Position numbers and translations under genes: made by a program. The notes beneath the pieces were generated by a model. That model ran no database searches. It was not told the origin of the DNA and was given only the letters and a program-made list of their open reading frames with translations. A DNA stretch of 64,000 bases from Exiguobacterium flavidum (lineage in GTDB: Bacteria > Bacillota > Bacilli > Exiguobacteriales > Exiguobacteriaceae). The stretch is taken from NCBI RefSeq assembly GCF_003344535.1, contig NZ_QPKS01000004.1:1-64000 (forward strand), read 5' to 3'. Below, piece after piece: positions 52,549 to 61,007 of the stretch (position 1 is its first letter; each line of letters begins with the position of its first letter).

Positions 52549-53430
52549 ATGTTTACAGGAGCAGGGACAGCACTCGCGACACCTTTCAATGAAGAAGGAA
52601 ACATCGACCTTAAAGTGTGGGAACAATTGATCGAACAACAAATCGAAGCCGGGATCCAAGCGCTCGTCGTCGGCGGGACGACCGGGGAAGGTTCGACGCT
52701 CACCGCGGAAGAATTCGAGACGCTTCTCAAGGAAGCGGTCCGTATCACTGCCGGCCGGGTGCCGGTCATCGCGGGTACAGGGACGAACAATACAGCCCAG
52801 ACGATCGAAAAGACGAAAAAAGCGTCAGAACTCGGCGCGGACGCGGCGATGCTCGTGACGCCTTACTACAATAAGACGTCTCAAGCCGGACTCGTCGCAC
52901 ACTTCACGGCTGTCGCGGATGCGGTCGATCTCCCGATCATGCTCTACAACGTCCCTTCACGGACCGGCGTAGCCATCTCGGTCGATACGGCCGTGACGCT
53001 CGCTGCCCATCCGAACATCCAGGCGTTCAAGGAGGCGAGCGGTGACGTCAGCTACATGGGGGAACTGATGAGCCGGATCCCGGTCGACTTCGCCGTCTTC
53101 TGCGGGAACGACGATCAGATCCTGCCGTACATGGCATGGGGCGCACAAGGTGTCATCTCGGTCTTGTCGAACCCTTACCCGAAAGAGACGCAGGCGCTTG
53201 CGACGGCCTTGCTTGAGGACGACTACAAGACGGCCCGGAAGATTCAGGGAGATCTGATGCCGGTCATCGCTGCTCTATTCAACGACGTCAATCCGATTCC
53301 GGTCAAGGCGGCGCTCGAGGAGATCGGGATCCCGGTCGGTGCCCCTCGCCTGCCGCTCGTCCGGCAGTCGGAAGAAGGTCTTGCTCACTTGCTCGAGACG
53401 ATGAAGGCATACAAGGGCGTGGCGCAATGA
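52549..53430 (+). CDS. dapA: 4-Hydroxy-tetrahydrodipicolinate synthase DapA
   Basis: This 293-aa TIM-barrel Schiff-base enzyme condenses pyruvate and aspartate semialdehyde. GGTTGEGST (42-50), Tyr133 and Arg138 in LYNVPSRTG and the catalytic Lys161 in AFKEASGD are present. A strong AAGGAGGAG site precedes the ATG. It overlaps dapB by 4 bases. Confidence 0.97.
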   Translation: MFTGAGTALATPFNEEGNIDLKVWEQLIEQQIEAGIQALVVGGTTGEGSTLTAEEFETLLKEAVRITAGRVPVIAGTGTNNTAQTIEKTKKASELGADAAMLVTPYYNKTSQAGLVAHFTAVADAVDLPIMLYNVPSRTGVAISVDTAVTLAAHPNIQAFKEASGDVSYMGELMSRIPVDFAVFCGNDDQILPYMAWGAQGVISVLSNPYPKETQALATALLEDDYKTARKIQGDLMPVIAALFNDVNPIPVKAALEEIGIPVGAPRLPLVRQSEEGLAHLLETMKAYKGVAQ

Positions 53431-54170
53431 GGCTCGCGATCCACGGATTCGGTGCGACGGGACAACATATCCTCGAGCTTGCCCGCGACGAGGTCGTCGC
53501 GGTCGTCGATCGCTCACGGGAAACAGAAGTCCCGACGTACCGGACTCTCGGCGAGATGAAGGAGACGGTCGACGCAGTGATCGATTTCTCACATCCGAGT
53601 CAGCTGACGAACCTGCTTGCGTACGGCATCGAAAACGGGACGCCGCTCGTCATCGCGACGACCGGTTACTCGGAAGCGGAGCTCGGACGGATAAAGAAGG
53701 CGGCAGAACAGATTCCGATCTTCCAGTCGTACAACATGTCATACGGCATCGCACTGATGCAGCAACTGCTCAAGCTGATCGTACCGCTCGCTACGAACTA
53801 CGACATCGAGATGATCGAGAAGCATCATAACAAGAAGGTTGACGCTCCGAGCGGGACAGCTGAATTGCTCCTTCGGACGATTCAGGAGCTCCGTACCGTC
53901 CACCCCGTCTATGAACGCGAGTCGACGCGCGAGAAACGCGGAACGGATGAAATCGGGATGCACTCCGTTCGTGGCGGGACGATTTTCGGCGAACACGAAG
54001 TGTTGTTTGCCGGAACGGACGAGCTGATCGAACTGAAGCATACGGCACTATCGAAGAAGGTATTCGCAGCGGGCGCCATCAAGGCGGCGGCAGCACTCAT
54101 TCAAAAACCAGCCGGTCTCTACACGTTGGAGACGCTGTACACACAGGAGGATTCCCATGCTACTAACTGA
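53427..54170 (+). CDS. dapB: 4-Hydroxy-tetrahydrodipicolinate reductase DapB
   Basis: This 247-aa NAD(P)H enzyme has the Rossmann start [11 protein letters not shown] and the catalytic cluster [15 protein letters not shown] with His133, His134 and Lys137. It is about 20 residues shorter than E. coli or B. subtilis DapB, missing part of the N-terminal domain loop region, as in staphylococcal DapB. It overlaps dapA and dapH. Confidence 0.96.
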   Translation: MRLAIHGFGATGQHILELARDEVVAVVDRSRETEVPTYRTLGEMKETVDAVIDFSHPSQLTNLLAYGIENGTPLVIATTGYSEAELGRIKKAAEQIPIFQSYNMSYGIALMQQLLKLIVPLATNYDIEMIEKHHNKKVDAPSGTAELLLRTIQELRTVHPVYERESTREKRGTDEIGMHSVRGGTIFGEHEVLFAGTDELIELKHTALSKKVFAAGAIKAAAALIQKPAGLYTLETLYTQEDSHATN

Positions 54171-54864
54171 TGCTTATGAAATCGCGAAATTCATCAAGGA
54201 CGCAAAAAAACAGACTCCGGTCAAACTCTATGTCAATGGTGATCTTGCAGGCCTCTCGATCGAGGGCGCGACAGCTTTTGGAACAGATTCTTCGAAGATT
54301 TTCTTCGCTGATGCAGGACTTGCGGCAGAGTTCTTAGAAAAGTATTCAGATCGCATCACGGATGTACACGTCGAATATGACCGTCGCAACAGTGCCGTGC
54401 CGATGCTCGACACACGCAACATCAACGCGCGGATCGAGCCGGGCTCATGGATTCGGGACCACGTCCAGATCGGTGACAACGCCGTTATCATGATGGGTGC
54501 GATCATCAACATCGGTGCCGTGATCGGTGACGGGACGATGATCGACATGAACGCTGTCGTCGGTGCGCGCGGAACGATCGGAAAGAACGTACACGTCGGC
54601 GCAGGCGCAGTGGTCGCAGGAGTTCTCGAACCGCCTTCGAAGACGCCGGTCATCATCGAGGATGAAGTGTTGATCGGAGCGAACGCCGTCATTCTCGAAG
54701 GTGTCCGCGTAGGGAAAGGAGCGGTCGTCGCAGCAGGCAGCGTCGTCACAGAAGACGTCCCTGCAGGCACTGTCGTCGCCGGTACTCCAGCACGTGTCAT
54801 CAAACAGAAAGATGCGAAAACAGAAGAGAAAACTCAACTGGTGGACGATCTTCGTTCACTCTGA
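54157..54864 (+). CDS. dapH: Tetrahydrodipicolinate N-acetyltransferase DapH
   Basis: This 235-aa enzyme starts the acetylase branch of DAP synthesis. It has an N-terminal cap and a left-handed beta-helix of hexapeptide repeats ([20 protein letters not shown]), ending with [15 protein letters not shown]. The acetyl (not succinyl) type is inferred from its length and the Bacillota context. The pathway then needs an aminotransferase and a deacetylase. It overlaps dapB by 14 bases. Confidence 0.95.
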   Translation: MLLTDAYEIAKFIKDAKKQTPVKLYVNGDLAGLSIEGATAFGTDSSKIFFADAGLAAEFLEKYSDRITDVHVEYDRRNSAVPMLDTRNINARIEPGSWIRDHVQIGDNAVIMMGAIINIGAVIGDGTMIDMNAVVGARGTIGKNVHVGAGAVVAGVLEPPSKTPVIIEDEVLIGANAVILEGVRVGKGAVVAAGSVVTEDVPAGTVVAGTPARVIKQKDAKTEEKTQLVDDLRSL

Positions 54865-54884
54865 TTGACGAGGAGGAAACACAC

Positions 54885-55814
54885 ATGGCAATGGAACAAT
54901 ACGGAGAAGCAATCTGGCTTGATGGGGTCTTTCATGATCCGAAGGACGCGAACACGAGCGTCATGTCGCACGCTATCCACTACGGAAGCGGATTCTTTGA
55001 AGGGATCCGGGCGTATGCGACGCCGGACGGTCCGGCGATTTTTCAACTGAAGGAACACATTGAACGACTCTTCCGAAGTTGTGCCTATTACCATGTCACG
55101 ATTCCTTACACTGTGGATGAACTCGTCCAAGCGACGATCGATTTGGTCGATCGGAACGGATTCGAAGCGTGCTACATCCGTCCGTTCGTCTTCCTTGGCA
55201 CGCCATGGCAGGCGCTGATGGCGAAAGATACGGAAGTACACGTCGGCATCTCCTGCTGGCAACTCGGTGAGTATTTCGAAAAAGGAACGGGCATCCGGGC
55301 GAAAGTCGCGTCCTACCGCCGCGTCTCCTCGACGATGATGCCGATGCAGGCGAAGGCGGCAGCCAACTATATGAACTCCCAGCTGTTGAAGGGGGAGGCG
55401 CTTCGTGACGGCTTCGACGAAGCAATCGCACTCGATATGAACGGGAACGTCAGTGAGGCGAGCGTCGCGAACCTGTTCCTCGTCAAAGGAAACAAAATCT
55501 CCACACCGTCGCTCGACTGCTCAGTCCTCGACGGCATCACGCGCCAGGCGATCATGCGGATCGCCCGCGATCAAGGATACGAAGTCATCGAGCGTCATAT
55601 CGGACGCGATGAGCTTTACGTCGCGGACGAGATCTTCCTGACAGGGACGGCCGCTGAAATCACGAGCGTCGCAGAGATCGATCATATCTCGATCAACGGC
55701 GGACGCAACGATGTCGCGAACGAACTTCTCGGCCTCTATCGCAAAGCCGCGACAGGCCATCTTGAAGAATATGCAGGCTGGCTGACATATGTGACGCCAG
55801 CTGTGGCGGAATGA
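54885..55814 (+). CDS. ilvE: Class IV (branched-chain type) aminotransferase
   Basis: This 309-aa fold-type-IV PLP enzyme resembles the E. coli-type IlvE in length and motifs: SHAIHYGSGFFEGIRAY, AYYHVTIPY, catalytic Lys157 in MQAKAAANYMNSQ, EAIALDMNGNVSEASVANLF and FLTGTAAEI. It normally transfers amino groups to branched-chain keto acids. Here it lies between dapH and the racemase gene, where staphylococci have an M20 deacetylase, so it might serve as the N-acetyl-aminoketopimelate aminotransferase; this is inference. AGGAGG precedes the ATG, and its stop overlaps the next gene. Confidence 0.9.
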   Translation: MAMEQYGEAIWLDGVFHDPKDANTSVMSHAIHYGSGFFEGIRAYATPDGPAIFQLKEHIERLFRSCAYYHVTIPYTVDELVQATIDLVDRNGFEACYIRPFVFLGTPWQALMAKDTEVHVGISCWQLGEYFEKGTGIRAKVASYRRVSSTMMPMQAKAAANYMNSQLLKGEALRDGFDEAIALDMNGNVSEASVANLFLVKGNKISTPSLDCSVLDGITRQAIMRIARDQGYEVIERHIGRDELYVADEIFLTGTAAEITSVAEIDHISINGGRNDVANELLGLYRKAATGHLEEYAGWLTYVTPAVAE

Positions 55815-56869
55815 CGATGCGTACGCTCGTCACGATCAACCGGGAGGCGGTGCGTCGTAATGTCGCATCCGTCTACGACCGGTCGAACAAGGAAATCTTT
55901 GCCGTCGTAAAAAACAACGCCTATAACCTCGGGATGCGCGAGATGGTCGAGACACTCATGGATGCTGGAGTACGGCATTTTGCTGTCGCCGAGATGTATG
56001 AAGCAATTGAAATCAAAACGAATTTTCCGGACAGCTATTGTCTCGCGATGAATCCTGTGGACACGTTCGATGATGCTCGCAAGTACGGCATCGCGCTTGG
56101 TATCGCTTCAAGTGAATGGGTCGAACGCCATGCGGATGAATTGTCTGGCATCGAGCTTCATCTGAAGGTCAACGTCGGGATGAACCGTTTTGGTATCAGT
56201 TCGCTCGAAGAGGCGGAAGCGGTGCTTGCGCTTTCCGTGAAGCATGATTTGAAGCTGACGGGGCTCTACACGCACTTCCCGCTTGCTGATGAGCCGGAGG
56301 CGGACCACGACAGTCAGGTTGATGCCTTCGTAACGATCGCGGACGCGCTTCGTGCGCGGCATGTATTCGACTACATCCATTCCGAGAACAGTGCGACGTT
56401 GGTCAAACGGGATCCGCGTCTCGCCTTCTGCAACTATGTACGCCCCGGCATCTTCCTGTTCGGCTATTCGCCGATTGAAGCGATGGACTGGCTCGTCCCG
56501 TCGCTCCGGATGACGACCGAGGTCGTCATGATCCGGGACGTCGCACCGGGGAAACACGTCGGATACGGGACATCGTTCACGACGGAGACGGCGACGCGGG
56601 TCGCGATGCTTCCGGTCGGATATGGTGACGGTGTCGTCCGGGCGAGGAAGGCGCTTCCTGTCATCATCAATGGGAAAACGTATCCGATCATCAGCAAACT
56701 GTTCATGAGCCACACGTTCGTCGCCGTCGACGATGATGTCGCCGTCGGAGACGAGGTCGTACTGTACGGGGACGGGATCGAAATAGACGACATCACGCGG
56801 ACGGGTGCCGCGAACAATTCGGAACAGATGTGTGCGCGCTCCTGGCGCCTCGCACATCGCTATATCTAA
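55811..56869 (+). CDS. Alanine racemase-like protein (Alr2 type)
   Basis: This 352-aa fold-type-III PLP enzyme has the PLP Lys34 in FAVVKNNAYNLG, the carbamate-Lys/Arg segment LKVNVGMNRFGI, GYGTSF with the second catalytic Tyr and VGYGDGVVRAR. Canonical CMDQ is replaced by FMSH (about residue 303). These variants (VKNNAY, MSHxFV, NSEQ) recall staphylococcal Alr2, which also sits before lysA in a dap operon. It may make D-alanine or act on another amino acid. The ATG overlaps the ilvE stop. Confidence 0.87.
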   Translation: MTMRTLVTINREAVRRNVASVYDRSNKEIFAVVKNNAYNLGMREMVETLMDAGVRHFAVAEMYEAIEIKTNFPDSYCLAMNPVDTFDDARKYGIALGIASSEWVERHADELSGIELHLKVNVGMNRFGISSLEEAEAVLALSVKHDLKLTGLYTHFPLADEPEADHDSQVDAFVTIADALRARHVFDYIHSENSATLVKRDPRLAFCNYVRPGIFLFGYSPIEAMDWLVPSLRMTTEVVMIRDVAPGKHVGYGTSFTTETATRVAMLPVGYGDGVVRARKALPVIINGKTYPIISKLFMSHTFVAVDDDVAVGDEVVLYGDGIEIDDITRTGAANNSEQMCARSWRLAHRYI

Positions 56870-56882
56870 GGGGGATGCAACC

Positions 56883-58190
56883 ATGTATGGAAGCAGGTAT
56901 TTGACGGAACACGAGAACACCTTGATGATCGACGGGGTCGCGGCGAGCGAGCTGGCTGCGAAATACGGAACGCCGCTCTACGTGATGGCGGAGCGTGAGC
57001 TGACGGATCGCCTCGCGCTCGTCCGGGATGCGTTTCTCGCCAAATATCCGGATACGTATGCTTCCTACGCCTCGAAGGCACTGTCGATCGGCGCCGTGTA
57101 CGAGCAGGTAGTCAAACATGGCCTTGGCATCGACGTCGTCACGGGCGGCGAGCTCTACGTCGCTCGTGCGGCAGGTGTACCGGCTGAACGGATCTACTTC
57201 CACGGTTCGAACAAGACGGATGAGGACTTGCGTTACGCGCTTTCCGAGAACGTCGGGACGATCGTCATCGATCATGCGGGAGAAATCGCTCAGCTCGAAC
57301 GTTTGGCTGCGGAGGAACGAAAGACGGCCAATGTCCTCATCCGCATCGTCCCGCAAGTGATCGGGGGAGCGCACGCGAAGATCCAGACGGGCGGCGTCGA
57401 TACGAAGTTCGGTTTCTCGACGCATGACGATTCCTACCTGGAAGCAATCCGTAGCATTCTCGATTGCGGACACCTTTCGCTGCAGGGCATCCACTGCCAT
57501 GTCGGCTCACAGATCCAGGACACGTCGCTCTTTACGAAGACGGCCGAGACGATGATGGACTTCGTCGGGACGATCCGGGAGCAGACGGGCTTCACACCTG
57601 CTGAGGTCAACGTCGGAGGAGGCTTTGGCATCGCCTATACGGAAGCGGACATCCCGCTCGTCTTCGCCGATACGATCGATCAGGTGATGGCGATCATCGA
57701 GCGCCGCTCGTCAGAGCTCGGAATCAAACGTCCGCGGGTCGGGATCGAACCGGGGCGCTGGATTGTCGCGAACGCCGGAACGACGCTCTACACGGTCGGT
57801 GCGATCAAGACGGTCGAAGGCGTCCGGACATATCTGTCGGTCGACGGCGGGATGGCGGACAACATCCGACCGGCTCTGTACGGCGCAGTATATGAGACGG
57901 TCATCGCGAACCGTCTCGCCGGATCGATGACGGAGGTCACGGTCGTCGGAGCGGCTTGCGAATCCGGCGACCTCGTCGCTGAGAAGGCGCATCTGGCAAA
58001 ACCGCAGACGGGAGACACGCTTGCCGTCTTCGCGACCGGTGCCTACAACTATTCGATGGCGAGCAATTATAACCAGTTCCGCCGTCCGGCTGTCGTCTTC
58101 GTCAAGGACGGAGTGGAACGCGAAGTCGTTCGCCGTCAATCGTATGCTGATCTCGTGAGGAACGACCTCATGATCCACCAGCCGAATTGA
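56883..58190 (+). CDS. lysA: Diaminopimelate decarboxylase LysA
   Basis: This 435-aa PLP enzyme converts meso-DAP to lysine. PLP Lys65 is in SYASKALSI, with HGSNKTDEDL, HCHVGSQI, VNVGGGFGI, EPGRWIVANAG and the cross-subunit ACESGD at Cys359. ATG 56883 after AAGGGGGA gives the usual N-terminus; the frame extends upstream without a better site. It completes the lysine route of the operon. Confidence 0.97.
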   Translation: MYGSRYLTEHENTLMIDGVAASELAAKYGTPLYVMAERELTDRLALVRDAFLAKYPDTYASYASKALSIGAVYEQVVKHGLGIDVVTGGELYVARAAGVPAERIYFHGSNKTDEDLRYALSENVGTIVIDHAGEIAQLERLAAEERKTANVLIRIVPQVIGGAHAKIQTGGVDTKFGFSTHDDSYLEAIRSILDCGHLSLQGIHCHVGSQIQDTSLFTKTAETMMDFVGTIREQTGFTPAEVNVGGGFGIAYTEADIPLVFADTIDQVMAIIERRSSELGIKRPRVGIEPGRWIVANAGTTLYTVGAIKTVEGVRTYLSVDGGMADNIRPALYGAVYETVIANRLAGSMTEVTVVGAACESGDLVAEKAHLAKPQTGDTLAVFATGAYNYSMASNYNQFRRPAVVFVKDGVEREVVRRQSYADLVRNDLMIHQPN

Positions 58191-58717
58191 TGGGGCGCGG
58201 TATCGAAATCCGGCGTTTGACGGCCGACGATGCGCAGATTTGTTGGCAGTTGCGCCTTGAGGCGCTCAAGGACAGTCCGTCGAGCTTCCTGACGAGCTAT
58301 GAGGAGGCGGTCGCGCGCGAGAATCCGATCGAAGGCGTCACGAACAATCTGTCTGCCGAAGAGAATGCGACGTATGGTGCTTGGAAGGAAGGCGTCCTCG
58401 TCGGCGTCGCGACGTTCGTCGCCGAGACACGGCAGAAGACAGACTTCAAAGGACAGATCGTCGGCGTCTACGTGACACCGGGCGCACGGGGGAAAGGGCT
58501 TGCGAAACGCCTCCTGCAAGCATTGCTTGGACATGTCGAGAAGGAGTCGAAAGTAGAGAAGCTGACGCTCGGGGTCATGACGGAGAACCTCCCGGCGATT
58601 CGGCTCTACGAGTCCCTCGGGTTCACCATATATGCGAAGGAAGAACGGGCGATGCGCCTATCCGGACAATACATCGATGAATATCTGATGGAGAAGTGGA
58701 TCGAACGGACGACATGA
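58190..58717 (+). CDS. GNAT family N-acetyltransferase
   Basis: This 175-aa protein is a RimI-like GNAT: IRRLTADDAQICWQLRLEALKDSPSSFLTS, VGVYVTPGARGKGLAKRLLQALL (acetyl-CoA loop) and LGVMTENLPAIRLYESLGFTIY. The substrate is unknown. Its ATG overlaps the lysA stop by one base, so it is the last gene of the lysine operon, although the ribosome site is weak. Confidence 0.9.
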   Translation: MGRGIEIRRLTADDAQICWQLRLEALKDSPSSFLTSYEEAVARENPIEGVTNNLSAEENATYGAWKEGVLVGVATFVAETRQKTDFKGQIVGVYVTPGARGKGLAKRLLQALLGHVEKESKVEKLTLGVMTENLPAIRLYESLGFTIYAKEERAMRLSGQYIDEYLMEKWIERTT

Positions 58718-58718
58718 A

Positions 58719-58758
58719 GAAGGCCGGCAGCTCAAGACGATGAGCTGCCGGCTTTCTT
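58719..58758. terminator. Bidirectional terminator after the lysine operon
   Basis: GCCGGCAGCTCA (58723-58734) pairs perfectly with TGAGCTGCCGGC (58741-58752), flanked by GAAGAA and TTTCTTC. It lies between convergent genes. Confidence 0.87.
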
Positions 58759-58764
58759 CTTGCT

Positions 58765-59766
58765 TCATTTCGGGATGACCAACACTTGTCCGACATTGAT
58801 GAGACTAGGATTCGTGATGTTGTTCGCCTTGATGATCGCATCGACCGTGACCCCATACGTCTGGGCGATGCTATAGAGCGTATCCCCAGATTTGACGGTG
58901 TATTTGATGACGGTCGGTGTAGATGACGGGATGATCAGCACTTGTCCGACTTTGATCAGACTCGGGTTCGTGATGTTGTTCGCTTTTATCAGCGCGTCGA
59001 CGGTAACACCGTACGTCCGGGCGATGCTGTAGAGAGTGTCGCCGGATTTGACGGTATACGTCTTGACGTTCTGGAGTTTGAGGAGTTCCGAGATGGTGAC
59101 GAACTTGTAGCCTTTCGCTTTCAGCTGCTTGATGATGGTCGGAAGGGCTACTGGAGTGCCGGGCGCGCCCGCACCTGTATGCATCAGGACGATTGAACCG
59201 GGAACGATGTTAGGGACGACACGGTTGATGATCTGGGTGGACGTATAGCCTTTCCAGTCGATCGTGTCGATGTTCCACTGGATCGTACGGGTATAGCCGG
59301 CTGCACCGACGCCATTGAGCACCGTGCTGTTGACTGCTCCGAATGGTGCCCGGAAGATCGGTTTCGTCGTCTTGCCGGTGAGTGATTTCGCAAGCGCCTC
59401 CGTCTTGTCGAGTTCACTCTTCATCTGAGTCGCTGTCAATTTAGTGAAATCAGGGTGTGTATAGGAGTGGTTGCCAATCTGGTGACCTTTCGCTGCGATG
59501 TTCTTGATTGACTGAGGATGGTTTTTCATGCCGGTGCCTGTCAGGAAGAAAGTTGCCTTGACGCTGTTCGTCGAGAGGATGCTGAGAATCTTCGCGATGT
59601 TCGCTCCGTCTGCGCCGTCGTCGAATGTGAGCGCGACGACCTTGCTCGTCGTGCTGCCCTTTGTTACGAAGATGGAAGCCGCTGCGTCTGCCGAGTGGGG
59701 ATACGAGAGGAGAGGAAGCATCAAAATCACGGCAATCATCAGGATGCGGACGATTTTCGACTTCAT
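58765..59766 (-). CDS. Secreted polysaccharide deacetylase with two LysM domains
   Basis: This 333-aa protein has a signal peptide cut near SADA-A (about 29), a NodB deacetylase domain (about 40-230) and two C-terminal LysM repeats (236-280 and 288-333). The metal and catalytic set is complete: TFDD with Asp49 and Asp50, His100 and His104 in NHSYTH, Arg139 in RAPFG, DTIDW and His196 in LMHTG. It probably deacetylates peptidoglycan sugars while bound to the wall. The LysM copies are about 90 percent identical in protein. The gene is monocistronic. Confidence 0.93.
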   Translation of the reverse strand: MKSKIVRILMIAVILMLPLLSYPHSADAAASIFVTKGSTTSKVVALTFDDGADGANIAKILSILSTNSVKATFFLTGTGMKNHPQSIKNIAAKGHQIGNHSYTHPDFTKLTATQMKSELDKTEALAKSLTGKTTKPIFRAPFGAVNSTVLNGVGAAGYTRTIQWNIDTIDWKGYTSTQIINRVVPNIVPGSIVLMHTGAGAPGTPVALPTIIKQLKAKGYKFVTISELLKLQNVKTYTVKSGDTLYSIARTYGVTVDALIKANNITNPSLIKVGQVLIIPSSTPTVIKYTVKSGDTLYSIAQTYGVTVDAIIKANNITNPSLINVGQVLVIPK

Positions 59767-59884
59767 TTGGATTCGCCTCTTTTCTTGGATGCCTAGTGCG
59801 CTAAAGCTTGTGAGCGACGAACGGAGCTTAGTTATTATTTACCCTTTTTTTAGGGGAAACCTCGTTCGAAGGAAAAAGAAAAGC

Positions 59885-59921
59885 AAAAAAATACTGGCTG
59901 AGTCATGTGACTTCAGCCAGT
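59885..59921 (-). terminator. Terminator of the 66-aa/17-aa unit
   Basis: Read on the minus strand, ACTGGCTG pairs with CAGCCAGT, with inner AGTCA/TGACT pairing, and is followed by ATTTTTTT (59885-59892). It lies 57 bases after the 17-codon frame. The rest of the 59767-59977 gap shows no gene; it must hold the deacetylase promoter, which I could not define. Confidence 0.85.
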
Positions 59922-59977
59922 TCTCTATGCGCTTCGACGCGCTATATCGTTTTGGAAAAGAATTAATCGTGGGTTAA

Positions 59978-60031
59978 TTATTTTTTGATGCGACTAGCGA
60001 GCCAAGCGCGAACAGTTTGTTGCGTGATCAT
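59978..60031 (-). CDS. 17-codon small frame, unknown
   Basis: MITQQTVRAWLASRIKK is encoded after a perfect AAGGAGG site nine bases before the ATG, which is the last part of the preceding gene. The ATG overlaps that gene's stop (ATGA). The peptide is basic and could form an amphipathic helix. It is too short for homology. Translation is likely from the ribosome site alone, but no function can be given; it may be a peptide or a leader. Confidence 0.5.
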   Translation of the reverse strand: MITQQTVRAWLASRIKK

Positions 60032-60228
60032 ACTGATTGTTCCTCCTTCAGATACTGAGTAGTTCCGTTACTCAAGGAATTTTGCTCGGCATCATTCAGA
60101 ATACGAGTTCGGAGCTCTATTGTCAAGTGCTCTGTCTCGTCGTCCGGCAAAGTCGGCATACCGTAACTCGGATTGACGGAAGAAGAAAACAGGTCGCGCA
60201 TCAGATGGCCTTCATACGTAGCGAACAT
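60028..60228 (-). CDS. 66-aa protein, unknown
   Basis: I do not recognise this protein. MFATYEGHLMRDLF is followed by a serine/proline/glycine stretch and an acidic segment (PDDETEHLTIELRTRI), then a polar tail ending in KEEQSV. It has no membrane segment, signal or cysteine. ATG 60228 follows GGGGGA at 7 bases; a TTG just before it is less likely. A minus-strand -10 TATACT is at 60277-60282, and a perfect cre site lies farther upstream. It overlaps the 17-codon frame by 4 bases. Confidence 0.6.
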   Translation of the reverse strand: MFATYEGHLMRDLFSSSVNPSYGMPTLPDDETEHLTIELRTRILNDAEQNSLSNGTTQYLKEEQSV

Positions 60229-60333
60229 CAAAAATCCCCCTTTAACAAGATAGCACAGCGTCGCTCTTACATCTTTAGTATAGAGCCGCTATGTAAAGAG
60301 AAAAGGGGGGAACTGTTAAAAACAGGTGAACAT

Positions 60334-60347
60334 TGTAAACGTTTTCA
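60334..60347 (-). promoter_or_regulatory. Perfect cre (CcpA) site
   Basis: The minus-strand sequence TGAAAACGTTTACA matches TGWAARCGYTWNCW at 14 of 14 positions. Its first three bases are the stop codon of the ytoA-like gene. It centres about 70 bases upstream of the predicted start of the small-gene transcript, a range in which CcpA more often activates than represses. Confidence 0.75.
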
Positions 60348-60884
60348 CGAAGTTGTCACGTCTGAATCGAGAGGGACGCAACCTTCGGCATACTGCTTGC
60401 CGCGGGCGGAGTATTTGCGAATCGTCCGTTCCATGATGAAGCGGTCGTGGTCATTCAGTTCGCGGACGACCTTCGCCGGAACACCCATCACCATCGTGTT
60501 CGGCGGGACGACCATGTTCGGCGGGACGAGTGCGCCGGCCGCGATGAACGCACCTTCTCCGATTTCCGCGTCATCGAGTACGGTTGCCGACATGCCGACG
60601 AGGACGCCTCTGCGGATTTTCGCACCGTGAATCATCGCCATATGTCCGATCGTGACGTCATCCTCGATGATCGTCGGCGATCCTTCATACTGGTGGATCA
60701 TCGAACCGTCCTGGACGTTGACACGCTCGCCGATGATGATCGGTCCTTCATCGCCGCGGATGACCGTGTTGAACCAGACCGTCGAATCCTTTCCGATTTT
60801 CACCTCGCCGACGACTTTCGCACCGGGGGCGATATAGACGGAAGCATCGACTTCCGGAATGAGGTCTCCTACACGATATTGCAT
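60345..60884 (-). CDS. Gamma carbonic anhydrase-like hexapeptide protein (YtoA-like)
   Basis: This 179-aa protein forms a left-handed beta-helix with repeats such as IGERVNVQDGSMIHQ and IIEDDVTIGHMAMIHG. The His residues at MIHQ, IGHM and MIHG match the zinc ligands of gamma carbonic anhydrases, but activity is unproved for the YtoA/PaaY group. AAAGGAGCG precedes the ATG. It is divergent from adeC across a 123-base gap. Confidence 0.9.
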   Translation of the reverse strand: MQYRVGDLIPEVDASVYIAPGAKVVGEVKIGKDSTVWFNTVIRGDEGPIIIGERVNVQDGSMIHQYEGSPTIIEDDVTIGHMAMIHGAKIRRGVLVGMSATVLDDAEIGEGAFIAAGALVPPNMVVPPNTMVMGVPAKVVRELNDHDRFIMERTIRKYSARGKQYAEGCVPLDSDVTTS

Positions 60885-60945
60885 GATAATCCGCTCCTTT
60901 TCGTTCGTTTCCTTGCCCTTCCATCTTCTCGTTCCCGAAAATAAA

Positions 60946-60975
60946 TTGCAACGCTTTCAACTTAGATTGTAAGAT
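60946..60975 (+). promoter_or_regulatory. Putative adeC promoter with a partial cre
   Basis: TTGCAA (60946-60951) and TAAGAT (60970-60975) are 18 bases apart. The same 60946-60959 bases read TGAAAGCGTTGCAA on the minus strand, 12 of 14 to the cre consensus. Both calls are tentative. No PurR box or adenine riboswitch is visible in the gap. Confidence 0.4.
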
Positions 60976-61007
60976 AGTCTAAATACCTTCGAAAAGGGGA
61001 CAGCAAG

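Noticed and set aside
59840-59870. GTTTCC and GGGTAA on the minus strand as a sigma-B promoter for the deacetylase
   Set aside because: The spacing is only 10 bases and the -35 match is partial.
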